A stretch of DNA of 64,000 nt from Alteribacter lacisalsi. Lineage in GTDB: Bacteria > Bacillota > Bacilli > Bacillales > Salisediminibacteriaceae. Location: positions 372,001 to 436,000 of the forward strand of contig NZ_PDOF01000001.1 of the NCBI RefSeq assembly GCF_003226345.1. The letters run 5' to 3'. A model generated the notes under the pieces. The model was not told the DNA's origin. It saw only the letters and a list, made by a program, of their open reading frames with translations, and made no database searches. Position 1 is the first letter of the stretch. Every line of letters begins with the position of its first letter. Shown in pieces: positions 16,436 through 25,501 of the stretch. The position numbers were made by a program, and so were the translations under genes.

Positions 16436-17899
16436 GTGTACGAAATAGTACTGAACACCAATACAGACGAAAAAAGAGGAGCGGTACTTCAGAATGGCCG
16501 GGTCACAGAGTGGCTGCTCGAGCCTCGGTCACAAGGAGCAAGAGTGGGCGACATTTACAGCGGAAAAGTGACGAAGGTTCTCCCTGGAATGGAAGCGGCA
16601 TTTATTCATCTCGGTACAGGGAAGGACGGCTATTTACATACGAAGGAAGTACGCGCCACAGAAGGAGGGAAACGCCCGCTCACTTCTTGCCTCAAGGAAG
16701 GTCAGACCGTACTGGTGCAGATCGTAAAAGAGGAAATGAGTACAAAGGGACCTCGGCTCACAGAATTCATTCAGCTGCCGGGCCAGACGATTGTCTATTT
16801 GCCTTATTCTGACTACGTTGCTGTCTCGAAGCGCCTGGGAGATGATACCCTACGCAGCGAGTGGCGCGAGTTTGCCAGGGAAACGGTGCGCGGCCTGGAA
16901 GGCCTTATCATTCGTACGGCAGCAAAGGAACTGGAAAAATCCCAGATTGTCCGGGAGTTGAACGTCTTAAGAGGACTGTTTGACGACTGTCTGACCGAGG
17001 CGGCAGAACAGAAAGCCCCCTCGCTTGTATTTGCCGGAGGGTCGCTCGTTCTTCAGGCAGCCCGGGATTATGCCCACAATCCGGGAACGGAAATCGTCTG
17101 TGATAACCAGAAGGATGCGGCATTTTTAAAACGCTGGCTCGGGATGAACCCGTCTGTGCAGGCCGCCGTTCGTCATCACACTGGCCGAGAGGGTCTGTTT
17201 ACGGCATATGATCTTGAGAAAAAGCTGGAGCGGGTGCTGGAGAAACGGGCATGGCTGAAGAGCGGCGGATTCCTGGTGATCGAGGAAACCGAAGCGATGA
17301 CCGTGATCGATGTGAATTCAGGAAAGTTCACCGGAAAAAAAGATCTGGCCGATACAGCAGTAAAAGTGAACCTGGAGGCTGCCGCAGCGGTGGCAGAAGA
17401 GCTCCGCCTTAGAGATCTTGGCGGCATCGTCATGATCGATTTTATCGATATGGAGGATGACGCGGGGAGGGCAGCAGTCCTGCGTGCACTGAACGACGCC
17501 CTGAAAAAAGACCGGACGAAGACGAGTGTCGCCGGATTCACAAGCCTGGGTCTGGTGGAAATGACCAGGAAAAAAGCCCGTTCGTCTGTGGCGGACCGGA
17601 TGCTTGAATCTTGTGCTGTGTGCAGTGGAACCGGTCAGGTCCGCTCCAGAGAAAGTCTGGCGGCAGCCCTTGAGCGAGAGCTGCTGGCACTTCCGTCAGA
17701 CACCGAAGCGGTCTGCATCAGCGCGAATGCGTCTCTGGCATCGTATCTGGAGTCCGGTTCCAATCAGGGTGATCTCGAGAAGCGGACAGGCAAGCTTGTT
17801 TTCTTTTTCCGGGGGGAAGAAGGGGAGGGCTATTCGCTCCGTCTGACGGGGGACCGTGCGGAGGTGGAAGGTTTCTGGCGCCGGTCAACTGGCCGTTGA
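16436..17899 (+). CDS. rng: Ribonuclease E/G family endoribonuclease
   Basis: Endonuclease for rRNA and mRNA processing. 487 aa from GTG 16436 (CGGAG 9 nt upstream). The upstream in-frame GTG at 16391 overlaps a TATAAT hexamer (16394-16399) that may be the promoter -10, so it is disfavoured. N-terminal S1 domain (GDIYSGKVTKVLPGMEAAF, about 37-55). Catalytic aspartates lie in VIDVNSGKF and VMIDFIDMED (about 287 and 331), and a CAVC zinc-link motif (about 387-390) precedes a dimerisation tail. B. subtilis lacks this enzyme but several Bacillaceae have it at this spoIVFB-rplU position. Confidence 0.92.
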   Translation: MYEIVLNTNTDEKRGAVLQNGRVTEWLLEPRSQGARVGDIYSGKVTKVLPGMEAAFIHLGTGKDGYLHTKEVRATEGGKRPLTSCLKEGQTVLVQIVKEEMSTKGPRLTEFIQLPGQTIVYLPYSDYVAVSKRLGDDTLRSEWREFARETVRGLEGLIIRTAAKELEKSQIVRELNVLRGLFDDCLTEAAEQKAPSLVFAGGSLVLQAARDYAHNPGTEIVCDNQKDAAFLKRWLGMNPSVQAAVRHHTGREGLFTAYDLEKKLERVLEKRAWLKSGGFLVIEETEAMTVIDVNSGKFTGKKDLADTAVKVNLEAAAAVAEELRLRDLGGIVMIDFIDMEDDAGRAAVLRALNDALKKDRTKTSVAGFTSLGLVEMTRKKARSSVADRMLESCAVCSGTGQVRSRESLAAALERELLALPSDTEAVCISANASLASYLESGSNQGDLEKRTGKLVFFFRGEEGEGYSLRLTGDRAEVEGFWRRSTGR

Positions 17900-17925
17900 C
17901 ACTGGTTTTTCGCGTATGGTATGAT
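17896..17925 (+). promoter_or_regulatory. rplU promoter
   Basis: TTGACA (17896-17901) and TATGAT (17920-17925) spaced 18 bp, the -35 overlapping the rng stop codon. Sigma-A type. Confidence 0.7.
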
Positions 17926-17929
17926 ATCT

Positions 17930-18045
17930 CTTGTTAGTTGTTTGGCTGCGCCCAAAGAACTGCAACCGCGCAGATCAGGTTTTTAAGCTGCCAGCCTCTT
18001 ATACAGAGAATGGAAAGCACCTGTGATGGCGAGTCTGAGTATTTA
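17930..18045 (+). ncRNA. Ribosomal protein L21 leader
   Basis: Structured untranslated region between the promoter and the Shine-Dalgarno of rplU. Contains the blocks GCGCCCAAAGAACTGCAACC and CGCGCAGATCAGG followed by TTTTTAAGCTGCCAGCC, which resemble the Rfam L21 leader of Bacilli. This element is thought to autoregulate rplU by binding L21. Boundaries are approximate. Confidence 0.6.
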
Positions 18046-18058
18046 AGGAGGTGCGCAT

Positions 18059-18367
18059 ATGTACGCAATTATTGAAACAGGCGGCAAGCAGGTTAAAGTT
18101 GAGGAAGGTCAGGAGATCTTCATCGAAAAGCTTGATGCTGTTGAAGGTGACACGGTTACTTTTGACCGCGTAATCCTTGTCGGCGGAGACGAAACGAAAG
18201 TAGGTTCTCCACTGGTAGACGGAGCGAGTGTTACTGCTAAAGTCGAAAAACACGGTAAAGGCAAGAAGACCATCGTGTATAAGATGAAAAAGCGTAAGAA
18301 CTACCGTCGCAAGCAGGGTCACCGTCAGCCTTACACAAAAGTGACAATCAATTCAATTACCGTTTAA
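18059..18367 (+). CDS. rplU: 50S ribosomal protein L21
   Basis: 102 aa large-subunit protein binding 23S rRNA. Begins [18 protein letters not shown] and ends in the basic [17 protein letters not shown] segment, both diagnostic. AAGGAGG precedes the ATG. First gene of the rplU-ysxB-rpmA operon. Confidence 0.98.
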   Translation: MYAIIETGGKQVKVEEGQEIFIEKLDAVEGDTVTFDRVILVGGDETKVGSPLVDGASVTAKVEKHGKGKKTIVYKMKKRKNYRRKQGHRQPYTKVTINSITV

Positions 18368-18379
18368 TCGGGGGCTTTT

Positions 18380-18712
18380 ATGATTAAGGTCACGATTGAG
18401 CGAAATGACAATAAGCATGTGATGGCGTTTACGATGGAAGGACATGCTGAATCGGGACCCCACGGTCATGACCTGGTGTGTGCCGCAGCGTCTGCTCTGT
18501 CGTTTGGCTCCATCAATGCGGTTGCAGAGCTTACCGGCCTCGAGCTCCCGGTTGAAATGGGAGACGAAGGCGGCTTTCTCCGCTGCCGTGTGCCTCAGGA
18601 TTTAGAGGCCGGTACGGCTGAGAAAGTACAATTGCTCTTAGAAGGGCTCATCGTATCGTTTGCCATGCTGGAGGAACAATACGGAGAGTACATCCAGGTA
18701 TCCGGGAGGTGA
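18380..18712 (+). CDS. prp: Ribosomal-processing cysteine protease Prp
   Basis: 110 aa (YsxB). Cleaves the N-terminal extension of ribosomal protein L27 in Firmicutes. Catalytic dyad H22 and C34 lie in [20 protein letters not shown] (residues 21-40). Located between rplU and rpmA as in other Bacilli; the stop lies 5 bp before the rpmA start. Its substrate site is present in the next gene. Confidence 0.95.
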   Translation: MIKVTIERNDNKHVMAFTMEGHAESGPHGHDLVCAAASALSFGSINAVAELTGLELPVEMGDEGGFLRCRVPQDLEAGTAEKVQLLLEGLIVSFAMLEEQYGEYIQVSGR

Positions 18713-18717
18713 AAGAT

Positions 18718-19011
18718 ATGTTTTTGAAACTCGATCTTCAGTTTTTCGCCCAGAAAAAAGGGGTAGGTAGTACGAAGAACGGTCGTGACTCGATCTCCAA
18801 ACGCCTCGGTACGAAGCGTGGAGACGGTCAGTCTGTTACAGGCGGCTCTATCCTTGTGCGTCAGCGCGGAACTCGCATTTACCCAGGTGTAAACGTAGGT
18901 AAAGGCGGAGACGACACGCTTTTCGCTAAAGTTGACGGCGTTGTTAAATTCGAACGTGTAGGACGTGACCGCAAGCGCGTGAGCGTATACCCGGAAGTTC
19001 AGGAAGCGTAA
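18718..19011 (+). CDS. rpmA: 50S ribosomal protein L27
   Basis: 97 aa from ATG 18718 (GGGAGGTG at 18705-18712). Carries the Firmicutes N-terminal extension [11 protein letters not shown] followed by [14 protein letters not shown]; Prp cleaves after LQFFA so the mature N terminus can reach the peptidyl transferase centre (established for Staphylococcus). In B. subtilis spo0B and obg follow; here they do not. Confidence 0.97.
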   Translation: MFLKLDLQFFAQKKGVGSTKNGRDSISKRLGTKRGDGQSVTGGSILVRQRGTRIYPGVNVGKGGDDTLFAKVDGVVKFERVGRDRKRVSVYPEVQEA

Positions 19012-19040
19012 GCTCCCTGCGCCGGACAACATAGAAGATC

Positions 19041-19080
19041 AACCCCCTGTGCTCATCTTTGAGTGCAGGGGGTTTCTTTT
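19041..19080 (+). terminator. Terminator of the rplU-rpmA operon
   Basis: AACCCCCTG / CAGGGGGTT stem with internal CTCA/TGAG pairing and TTTCTTTT tail. Confidence 0.8.
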
Positions 19081-19137
19081 ATGGGAAGAAGTCCTAGTTA
19101 TACATGATAACTGAACTTGTGCCTGATGACTCATGGC

Positions 19138-19246
19138 TTATAAGCGAAAATTTGAATTTATGAGCGGAATTTTCCTTTTTTAAGCGGAAATCTTAATTTA
19201 TGAGCGAAAATATCTTTTTATGAGCGAAAAACGCATAGTATAAGCT
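19138..19246. repeat. 20-bp tandem repeat (TTATGAGCGAAAAT type)
   Basis: Copies start at exactly 20-bp steps: 19138, 19158, 19178, 19198, 19218 and a decayed one at 19238. Core TTATGAGCGRAAWT; the third copy has TTTTAAGCGG and the last only TATAAGC. It occupies the gap between the rpmA terminator and the DCC gene. The strict period without unique spacers rules out a CRISPR array. Confidence 0.8.
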
Positions 19247-19326
19247 AATCCAAATCCGCTCAGCCTCCCGCTTGCGCCTCGTCCGCCCGAAAGTGGTAAA
19301 ATAAAGACAGAAGGAGGCGGTCAGCG

Positions 19327-19716
19327 ATGAGCAAAGTGATCCTTTTTGACGGCGAATGCAGCTTTTGCGATAAAAGTGTGCAGTTTATTATTAAGCGGGA
19401 CCCTGAAGGCGTGTTCAAGTTTGCTTCCCTCCAGAGTGACGCCGGGCGTCAGCTTCTGCAGGAATACGGCGTTCCCGAATCGACGGACAGCATGGTACTG
19501 ATCGATAGTGGAAAGTACTATCTCCGGTCATCGGCGGCACTTCGAATCTGCCGTCATCTGAATGGGCTGTGGAAAATTCTGTACATCTTTATCGTCGTGC
19601 CTCCGCCGGTTCGGAATGCGATATACGGAATCATCGCCAAAAACCGCTACAGATGGTTCGGGAAAAAAGACAGTTGCGCACTCCCCTCCCCGGATGTGAG
19701 GAAAAGATTTCTGTAG
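19327..19716 (+). CDS. DCC family thiol-disulfide oxidoreductase (YuxK-like)
   Basis: 129 aa; ATG 19327 after AAGGAGG. The DGECSFCDK motif at residues 8-16 is the DxxCxxC signature of DCC proteins, a thioredoxin-like group. It also shows LQSDAGRQLL, SSAALRICRHL and RYRWFGKKDSC as in YuxK. No signal peptide. The physiological partner is unknown. It is bracketed by two different short tandem-repeat blocks. Confidence 0.88.
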   Translation: MSKVILFDGECSFCDKSVQFIIKRDPEGVFKFASLQSDAGRQLLQEYGVPESTDSMVLIDSGKYYLRSSAALRICRHLNGLWKILYIFIVVPPPVRNAIYGIIAKNRYRWFGKKDSCALPSPDVRKRFL

Positions 19717-19736
19717 CTGATGATGGTGGACGGTGC

Positions 19737-19830
19737 ACATATGGGAGTTACCTAGGAACTTATGGGATTTAATTTAGAGCATATGGGAATTCATTCAGGA
19801 CATATGGGATTTACCCCGGCAATTTGGCGG
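19737..19830. repeat. 21-bp tandem repeat (CATATGGGATTTA type)
   Basis: ATGGGA cores lie at 19741, 19762, 19783 and 19804, each exactly 21 bp apart, with a decayed fifth unit near 19825. Consensus about ACATATGGGAATTNATTCAGG. Because 21 is a multiple of three, the array is open in phase with yhfI and would add MGFNLEH/MGIHSGH heptads, but the yhfI start lies downstream. Confidence 0.8.
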
Positions 19831-19866
19831 GAGGGAAAACCAACTCAACCGAAAGGGGCAGCCAAA

Positions 19867-20601
19867 ATGAAGATCACTGTTGTCGGTTACTGGGGCGCAT
19901 ACCCTGAAAAAGGAGAAGCGACTTCGTGTTATCTGATCGAGCATAAGGGAATGAAAGTCGTTATTGACTGTGGAAGCGGCGCGGTTTCACAGCTGCAGCA
20001 ATACACGGAGCTGAAAGATATTGACGCTGTTGTGTTTACTCATTACCACGCTGATCATACGGCTGACCTTGGGGTGCTTCAGTACAGCCGGATTGTGGAC
20101 AAGGGGCTTGAACGGACTAGCGACCATCTGATTATGTACGGACATCAGGAAGACCCGGATGGATTCGCCACTCTTAGCAAAGAAGGGGCAGCGCAGGGAC
20201 TTCCATACAACGATAAAGAATCTCTCCACCTTGGGGAAATGACGTTTTCCTTCTGCCGGACGGACCATCCGGTTCCATGTTTCGCGGTCCGAGTGGAAGC
20301 AGAAGGGCGTTCGTTTGTGTTTACTGCGGATACAACATACATCGACGCACTTGAATCATTCAGCAGAGATACGGATTTACTAATCGCGGAAACGAGTTTT
20401 TATGAGGGGCAGGAAGCGAAGAACTTTGGCCATATGAACAGCACCGAGGCAGGACGGCTTGCTGAAAGATCCGGAGCTGTAAAGCTTGTTCTCACCCACC
20501 TTCCTCATTTTGGCCGTCATGATGACCTCGTAACAGAAGCCAAAAAAGAGTTCGGCGGCCCGGCAGAGCTTGCTGCATCCGGGAATATATACGAATTATA
20601 A
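19867..20601 (+). CDS. yhfI: Metallo-beta-lactamase fold hydrolase YhfI
   Basis: 244 aa, the same length as B. subtilis YhfI. ATG 19867 has AAAGGGG 8 nt upstream; in-frame ATGs at 19762-19804 belong to a tandem repeat. The MBL metal motif is HYHADHTADLG (about 59-69). Further ligands lie in FTADTTYID (about 156-164) and GHMNSTEAG (about 187-195), a pattern like RNase Z/YhfI-type phosphodiesterases. Cytosolic; substrate unknown. Confidence 0.88.
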   Translation: MKITVVGYWGAYPEKGEATSCYLIEHKGMKVVIDCGSGAVSQLQQYTELKDIDAVVFTHYHADHTADLGVLQYSRIVDKGLERTSDHLIMYGHQEDPDGFATLSKEGAAQGLPYNDKESLHLGEMTFSFCRTDHPVPCFAVRVEAEGRSFVFTADTTYIDALESFSRDTDLLIAETSFYEGQEAKNFGHMNSTEAGRLAERSGAVKLVLTHLPHFGRHDDLVTEAKKEFGGPAELAASGNIYEL

Positions 20602-20613
20602 ACAGGTTTTCAT

Positions 20614-20664
20614 AAAAGCACCTTTCCTTCCGGTATTTCCCCGGTCAGGAAAGTGCTTTTTTTT
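20614..20664 (+). terminator. Terminator after yhfI
   Basis: AAAGCAC-TTTCCT / AGGAAA-GTGCTTT stem followed by T8. Confidence 0.8.
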
Positions 20665-20738
20665 GGAGAAAAACGCTTGTGAATTTAAATATAACTGATA
20701 ATTCGGAATGAATCACTGATCAAGCTGAAAAGTAAACC

Positions 20739-20803
20739 TTTACAATACCTTCACAATTGATTAACACTCTGTTTATTTCTCCTTAATATATCGACTCTAT
20801 ACT
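20739..20803 (+). promoter_or_regulatory. Pho box and promoter of the pst operon
   Basis: Four direct hexamers at exact 11-bp period: TTTACA 20739, TTCACA 20750, TTAACA 20761, TTTATT 20772. This is the PhoP-P binding arrangement TT(A/C/T)ACA-N5 known from B. subtilis. A TATACT -10 follows at 20798-20803, 20 bp after the last hexamer and without a -35, as in PhoP-activated promoters. Phosphate starvation induction is inferred. Confidence 0.85.
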
Positions 20804-20866
20804 ACTAAGTGTGAGAGAGAGAGTCACATAAAAAGAGAATTCACTCGATATGAGGAGGAAATTGTC

Positions 20867-21847
20867 ATGAAAAAGTTTGGCTTATCAGTTGTAGCAGCAG
20901 GGTTGGTAGCAGTTGCGGCAGCTTGTGGTGGAGGAGAAGACGATACGGCAAGCGGAGATAACGGCAGCACAGGTTCTGACGAAAACGGGTCAGCAGAGGA
21001 GAGCGGGGACGAGCGTCCTGAAGGCTTCCTGGAAATCCGCGGATCTGACACAATGGTAAACCTTGGCCAGGCTTTTGCTGAAGGTTACATGGACATAAAT
21101 GAGTTAGGTGATATTTCTGTAACCGGCGGCGGTTCTGGTACCGGTATTGCAGCAATGATTAACAATGATATAGATATTGCGCAGTCTTCACGGGCAATGA
21201 CAGAGGAAGAATTCGAAGAAGCAGAAGCAAATGGTGCTGAACCTCATGAATTTATCGTAGGTCAGGACGGACTTGCAGTTGCAATTCATAACGACAATCC
21301 GGTTGAAGAGCTGACTTTTGCTCAGATAAAGGATATTTTCACAGGTGAAATTACGGACTGGTCAGAGGTTGGCTGGGATGATGGCGGAACGATTTCTGTT
21401 GCTTCTCGTCAATCAAACTCCGGTACGTATGTTTATTTCAACCAGAACGTAATGGACGGAGAGGACTTTGCACCGGATGCCCAGTTCCTTCCTGGATCTT
21501 CTGCCATCCGTGAAGCGGTTGAGCAGGACGCGAGCGCGATTGGTTATATTGGAATCGGTTATGTAGAGGGCATTGACGCTGTGAACGTAGCTCTCGATGA
21601 AGACAGTGAGTATGTGTCTCCATTTGAAGAGGAGAATGTTGATGAAGGTCTTTATCCGATTGCCCGTCCACTGTACTTCTACGTCAATGGAACACCTGAT
21701 GGGATCATGGAAGACTACCTGAAATGGGTTATCTACGATGAAGATGCAGACGAACTCCGCTATGACACTGGTTTCTATCAAATCGGAGACGAGTACATGG
21801 ATCAGAACGAAGAAACCTTCGAAGAACTCGGAATTGATCTTGATTAA
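20867..21847 (+). CDS. pstS: Phosphate ABC transporter substrate-binding lipoprotein
   Basis: Captures phosphate outside the membrane for PstCAB. 326 aa; lipoprotein signal with lipobox VAAAC (Cys about 20), then a Gly/Asp/Glu-rich linker. PstS-like fold: RGSDTMVNLGQAF, GGGSGTGIAAMINN, and ASRQSNSGTY, the last forming phosphate-binding contacts. Highly acidic, as in halophile surface proteins. GAGGAGG precedes the ATG. First gene after the Pho box. Confidence 0.93.
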   Translation: MKKFGLSVVAAGLVAVAAACGGGEDDTASGDNGSTGSDENGSAEESGDERPEGFLEIRGSDTMVNLGQAFAEGYMDINELGDISVTGGGSGTGIAAMINNDIDIAQSSRAMTEEEFEEAEANGAEPHEFIVGQDGLAVAIHNDNPVEELTFAQIKDIFTGEITDWSEVGWDDGGTISVASRQSNSGTYVYFNQNVMDGEDFAPDAQFLPGSSAIREAVEQDASAIGYIGIGYVEGIDAVNVALDEDSEYVSPFEEENVDEGLYPIARPLYFYVNGTPDGIMEDYLKWVIYDEDADELRYDTGFYQIGDEYMDQNEETFEELGIDLD

Positions 21848-22018
21848 TTAACAGGTAACGCCGGCGGGAGGGGATGATCATTTCATATCCTCTCCTTCCG
21901 TTATTATTTGGATTACATTGATATGAAACAGTACATGAAGACCGCGGCAGGGATGCCGCTGAAATCTGATCCGGTAATTCCTCAATATAAAATCCGGATT
22001 GGGACTGGAGGGGAAAAC

Positions 22019-23017
22019 GTGTCAAGTCAGGCTGAAAAACACTATGAAAATGATGAGATACAAAATCTGCAGAAAGTAACGAAAGAGAAACTTACTCAGA
22101 AATCATTTAAGTCCAATATTTTTGATTATATGATTGAAAAAATGTTCTTTGTATTCGGTTCGATTGCGGTTTTTATTTTGCTTCTGCTTCTGTATTTCCT
22201 GATTCGCGAGGGATGGCCTGCCATTCAGGAAAATGGAGTTATGCCATACATTACAGAAACGAGATGGAATCCATCATCAGGGGAACCGGGGTTTGGCGCG
22301 CTTCCTTTTATCACCAGCTCTATTATGGTGACGCTTGGCGCTTTAATTATAGCCATTCCGTGGGGCATCTTTACCGCTATTTTTATCGCTGAAATTGCCC
22401 CTAAACGTGTAAGGGAAACCCTGAAGCCGGTAGTGGAAGTGCTTGCTATTTTCCCGTCTGTTGTTCTGGGATTCATTGCCCTTGTTATTTTAGGACCGAT
22501 TGTGGCCAATATATTTGATCTCTCGAACGGGCGGACAGCCCTTACAGCCTCCCTGATTCTGTCGGTGATGGCGCTTCCGACAATTATCAGTATTGCGGAA
22601 GATTCACTCAGGAGTGTTCCGAAAGATTACCGTGAAGCTGCCTATGCCCTGGGTGCCTCGCGCTGGGAAACGATTAAAATCGTTACCCTTCCTGCGGCAA
22701 AGTCAGGCATCGTAGCCGGTGTGATGCTTGGATTCGGACGTGCAGTTGGAGAAACGATGACGGTTCTGATGGCAGCTGGTAACTCCCTTAACATGCCAAT
22801 CTCGGAATTCTTCGGAGTGGCATTGCCAAACTTCCTTATGTCTGTTCGTACACTGACAGCAAACATTGCTATTGAAGGTTCCGATGTGCCATGGGGCAGT
22901 CTTCATTACAGTTCCCTGTTCGTTCTGGCACTGATCCTGTTTGTGATCACCTTTATTATTAATCTGATTGCAGACCTGCTCATTTCACGGCAAAGGAGGA
23001 AGCTGACCAATGAGTAA
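22019..23017 (+). CDS. pstC: Phosphate ABC transporter permease PstC
   Basis: 332 aa; GTG 22019 with GGAGGGG 5-6 nt upstream (in-frame codons from 21908 lack a signal). Six membrane segments from about residue 40. The EAA cytoplasmic loop reads YREAAYALGASRWETI (about 203-218), the contact site for PstB. Overlaps pstA by 8 bp. Confidence 0.93.
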   Translation: MSSQAEKHYENDEIQNLQKVTKEKLTQKSFKSNIFDYMIEKMFFVFGSIAVFILLLLLYFLIREGWPAIQENGVMPYITETRWNPSSGEPGFGALPFITSSIMVTLGALIIAIPWGIFTAIFIAEIAPKRVRETLKPVVEVLAIFPSVVLGFIALVILGPIVANIFDLSNGRTALTASLILSVMALPTIISIAEDSLRSVPKDYREAAYALGASRWETIKIVTLPAAKSGIVAGVMLGFGRAVGETMTVLMAAGNSLNMPISEFFGVALPNFLMSVRTLTANIAIEGSDVPWGSLHYSSLFVLALILFVITFIINLIADLLISRQRRKLTNE

Positions 23018-23864
23018 GCAGATGACACAGAAAGTATGGTTTACCATTTGCGGAGCTTTCGCCGCACTTACAATTGCAGCGCTTCTCTTCCTGCTCATTT
23101 CAATTATCCGGGAAGGAGCCCATGTCCTGAGCTGGGCGTTTCTGACTCAGGAACCAAGGAGAAATATGACAGAAGGCGGGATTATGCCGGCCCTTGTAGG
23201 GACATTTTATGTGGCCTCTCTCACCGTACTCATTTCAGTGCCGGTTGGGGTTGGAGCCGCGATCTACCTGAATGAATACGCGAAGCAGGGACCTGTGGTC
23301 AGAGTAATTCGGATGAGCATCCGTAACCTGGCCGGTGTACCTTCCATCGTATACGGACTGTTCGGGCTTGCTATTTTTGCAGCCACGCTCCGGATGGGGG
23401 TAGGCCTGATTACTGCAGCGATTACACTGGCAATTATGGTACTGCCGTGGATTATCACAGCTTCAGAAGAGGCTTTGAAAGCCGTGCCGTCTTCATTCCG
23501 TGAAGGAGGACTGGCTCTCGGAGCTACAAAATGGCAGACGATCCGCCAGCTTGTCCTTCCGACAGCCGTACCTGGTATGGCAACAGGATCCATACTCGGT
23601 CTTGCCCGGGCTGCCGGTGAAACAGCACCGATTATACTGACTGGGGCAGCCTACTTTTCAAGAAACCTGCCGACAAGTCTAAATGATAGTTTTATGGCTC
23701 TGCCGTATCATCTTTACATTCTTGCTACCCAGCATGCCCAGACAGCAACGGTCCGGCCGATTGCCTATGGGACTGCACTGGTGCTCATTATGATGGTCGT
23801 GCTGTTAAATCTGAGTGCGATATTACTTCGAAACTATTACCGGAAGAAAAATGAAGCTCTGTAA
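23010..23864 (+). CDS. pstA: Phosphate ABC transporter permease PstA
   Basis: 284 aa with six membrane segments. EAA loop FREGGLALGATKWQTI (about 166-181); the following GLARAAGETAPI is conserved in PstA. AAGGAGG lies upstream within pstC, consistent with coupled translation. Forms the channel with PstC. An 86-bp gap separates it from pstB. Confidence 0.94.
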   Translation: MSKQMTQKVWFTICGAFAALTIAALLFLLISIIREGAHVLSWAFLTQEPRRNMTEGGIMPALVGTFYVASLTVLISVPVGVGAAIYLNEYAKQGPVVRVIRMSIRNLAGVPSIVYGLFGLAIFAATLRMGVGLITAAITLAIMVLPWIITASEEALKAVPSSFREGGLALGATKWQTIRQLVLPTAVPGMATGSILGLARAAGETAPIILTGAAYFSRNLPTSLNDSFMALPYHLYILATQHAQTATVRPIAYGTALVLIMMVVLLNLSAILLRNYYRKKNEAL

Positions 23865-23950
23865 AACCTTCACCTGAACAGGATCACTGACTCAAGCCTG
23901 GAGGCAATACACGGTTAAGCTGAAAAACATACATTCGGAGGGGATGTAAC

Positions 23951-24778
23951 ATGGCAACATTTGAAACAGCAGTAAAGGAAAACAGAAAAAAGCGTCCAAT
24001 CGTTCAGCCGGAGGTGGATAAGGAAGAAAATATCTTCTCTGCTAAAGGACTGAACCTCTGGTACGGAAACGACCAGGCCCTTAAAAACATTGATCTTGAT
24101 ATAAAAAAGAACGGTGTAACAGCGATTATCGGCCCGTCAGGATGCGGGAAATCAACGTTTCTTAAAACATTGAACCGGATGGTTGAGCTGGTGCCAATCG
24201 TAAAAATCAGCGGCTCAATCGATTATCACGGGGTTAACATTTTTGACCCTTCTGTCAACCTTGTGGAACTTCGTTCTTCTGTGGGGATGGTGTTTCAGAA
24301 GCCGAATCCGTTCCCGAAATCCATTTATGACAACGTGGCATTCGGCCCCCGGGTTCAGGGGATCCGTAAAAAGGCACAGCTGAAGGAACTGGTTGAAAAA
24401 AGCCTTCGGAACGCTGGTCTCTGGGATGAGGTAAAAGACCGACTCGGCGAATCAGCTCTCGGGTTGTCCGGGGGACAGCAGCAGCGTCTCTGCATCGCAC
24501 GCTGCATGGCTGTTCAGCCTGAAGTGATTCTCATGGACGAACCCACATCAGCTCTTGATCCGAAATCCACGCTTAAAGTGGAGGAACTGATTCAGGATCT
24601 CAAAAAAGATTATTCCATCGTTATCGTCACCCACAACATGCAGCAGGCAGCGCGGATCAGTGACAAAACGGCTTTCTTTCTGAATGGGGAAGTGGTTGAA
24701 TACGATGAAACAGACACCATTTTTTCAAATCCTTCAGATAAGCGGACCGAAGATTACATTACCGGCCGCTTCGGATAA
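23951..24778 (+). CDS. pstB: Phosphate ABC transporter ATP-binding protein PstB
   Basis: 275 aa. Walker [11 protein letters not shown]-loop [16 protein letters not shown] (a PstB hallmark), signature LSGGQQQRL, Walker [14 protein letters not shown] and switch THNMQQA. A ~25-residue N-terminal extension precedes the nucleotide-binding domain. GGAGGGG precedes the ATG. Confidence 0.96.
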   Translation: MATFETAVKENRKKRPIVQPEVDKEENIFSAKGLNLWYGNDQALKNIDLDIKKNGVTAIIGPSGCGKSTFLKTLNRMVELVPIVKISGSIDYHGVNIFDPSVNLVELRSSVGMVFQKPNPFPKSIYDNVAFGPRVQGIRKKAQLKELVEKSLRNAGLWDEVKDRLGESALGLSGGQQQRLCIARCMAVQPEVILMDEPTSALDPKSTLKVEELIQDLKKDYSIVIVTHNMQQAARISDKTAFFLNGEVVEYDETDTIFSNPSDKRTEDYITGRFG

Positions 24779-24790
24779 AGGAGGGGCACA

Positions 24791-25450
24791 ATGGCAGTTC
24801 GGGGAACGTTTGCTGCGAGTCTTGAGGAATTAAAGATAGAGGTTATGCTGCTCGGATCGATGGTCAGGAATTCTCTTACAGAGACAATGGAAGCTTTCGA
24901 GACCGGGAATTATTCAAGGTTTGAACAGATGATCGAACAGGATCAAACCGTCAATGAGCTTGAACAGGACATTAACGATGAAGCGACCCTGCTGATTGCC
25001 AGACAGCAGCCGGTTGCTTCGGATCTCCGCCGGATTATCGTCATGCTTAAAATCTCCAGTGATCTGGAACGTGTCGGTGATCTTGCTGTGGATATGTCCA
25101 AGGCGGCAAAACGCATCAGGCTCTCGGAAATGATGGAAGAACACAGAAGTGCCCTGATCGAACTGGCGGCCAAAGCCGATTACATGCTCAAAGAAGTGCT
25201 TCACGCGTATAAGGAGCGGAACGTTCTTCGTGCCCAGCAGATTGCCGGTTTTGACGATGATGTGGACCGGGCATACGGAGAGTTTGTAAAATCCATTTTT
25301 AATGTTGCCGTTTCCGAGAAAAAGGATATTCAGCAGATTACTCAGATGGCGTTCATTTCACGTTATATAGAGCGTATCGCTGATTACGCCACAAACATTG
25401 CTGAGTGGATTATCTATGAAGTGAACGGGCAGCGGTTTGATCTGAACTGA
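24791..25450 (+). CDS. phoU: Phosphate signalling protein PhoU
   Basis: 219 aa, two three-helix PhoU repeats. Metal-binding motifs ERVGDLAVDMSK (about 75-86) and ERIADYATNIAEW (about 195-207) match the family E/DxxxD patterns. Couples Pst transport state to two-component signalling and limits phosphate influx. 12 bp after pstB. Confidence 0.94.
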   Translation: MAVRGTFAASLEELKIEVMLLGSMVRNSLTETMEAFETGNYSRFEQMIEQDQTVNELEQDINDEATLLIARQQPVASDLRRIIVMLKISSDLERVGDLAVDMSKAAKRIRLSEMMEEHRSALIELAAKADYMLKEVLHAYKERNVLRAQQIAGFDDDVDRAYGEFVKSIFNVAVSEKKDIQQITQMAFISRYIERIADYATNIAEWIIYEVNGQRFDLN

Positions 25451-25501
25451 TTGCACGTATAAAGTTATGTATTTACTGGGGGAGGATAAAGGGGGATCAT
25501 T

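Noticed and set aside
19138-19246. Possible CRISPR array
   Set aside because: Units repeat every 20 bp with no unique spacers, are degenerate, and no cas genes are present.
19762-19866. N-terminal extension of YhfI made by in-frame ATGs
   Set aside because: The extension is encoded by a 21-bp tandem repeat, lacks a ribosome binding site, and the protein length without it equals that of B. subtilis YhfI.
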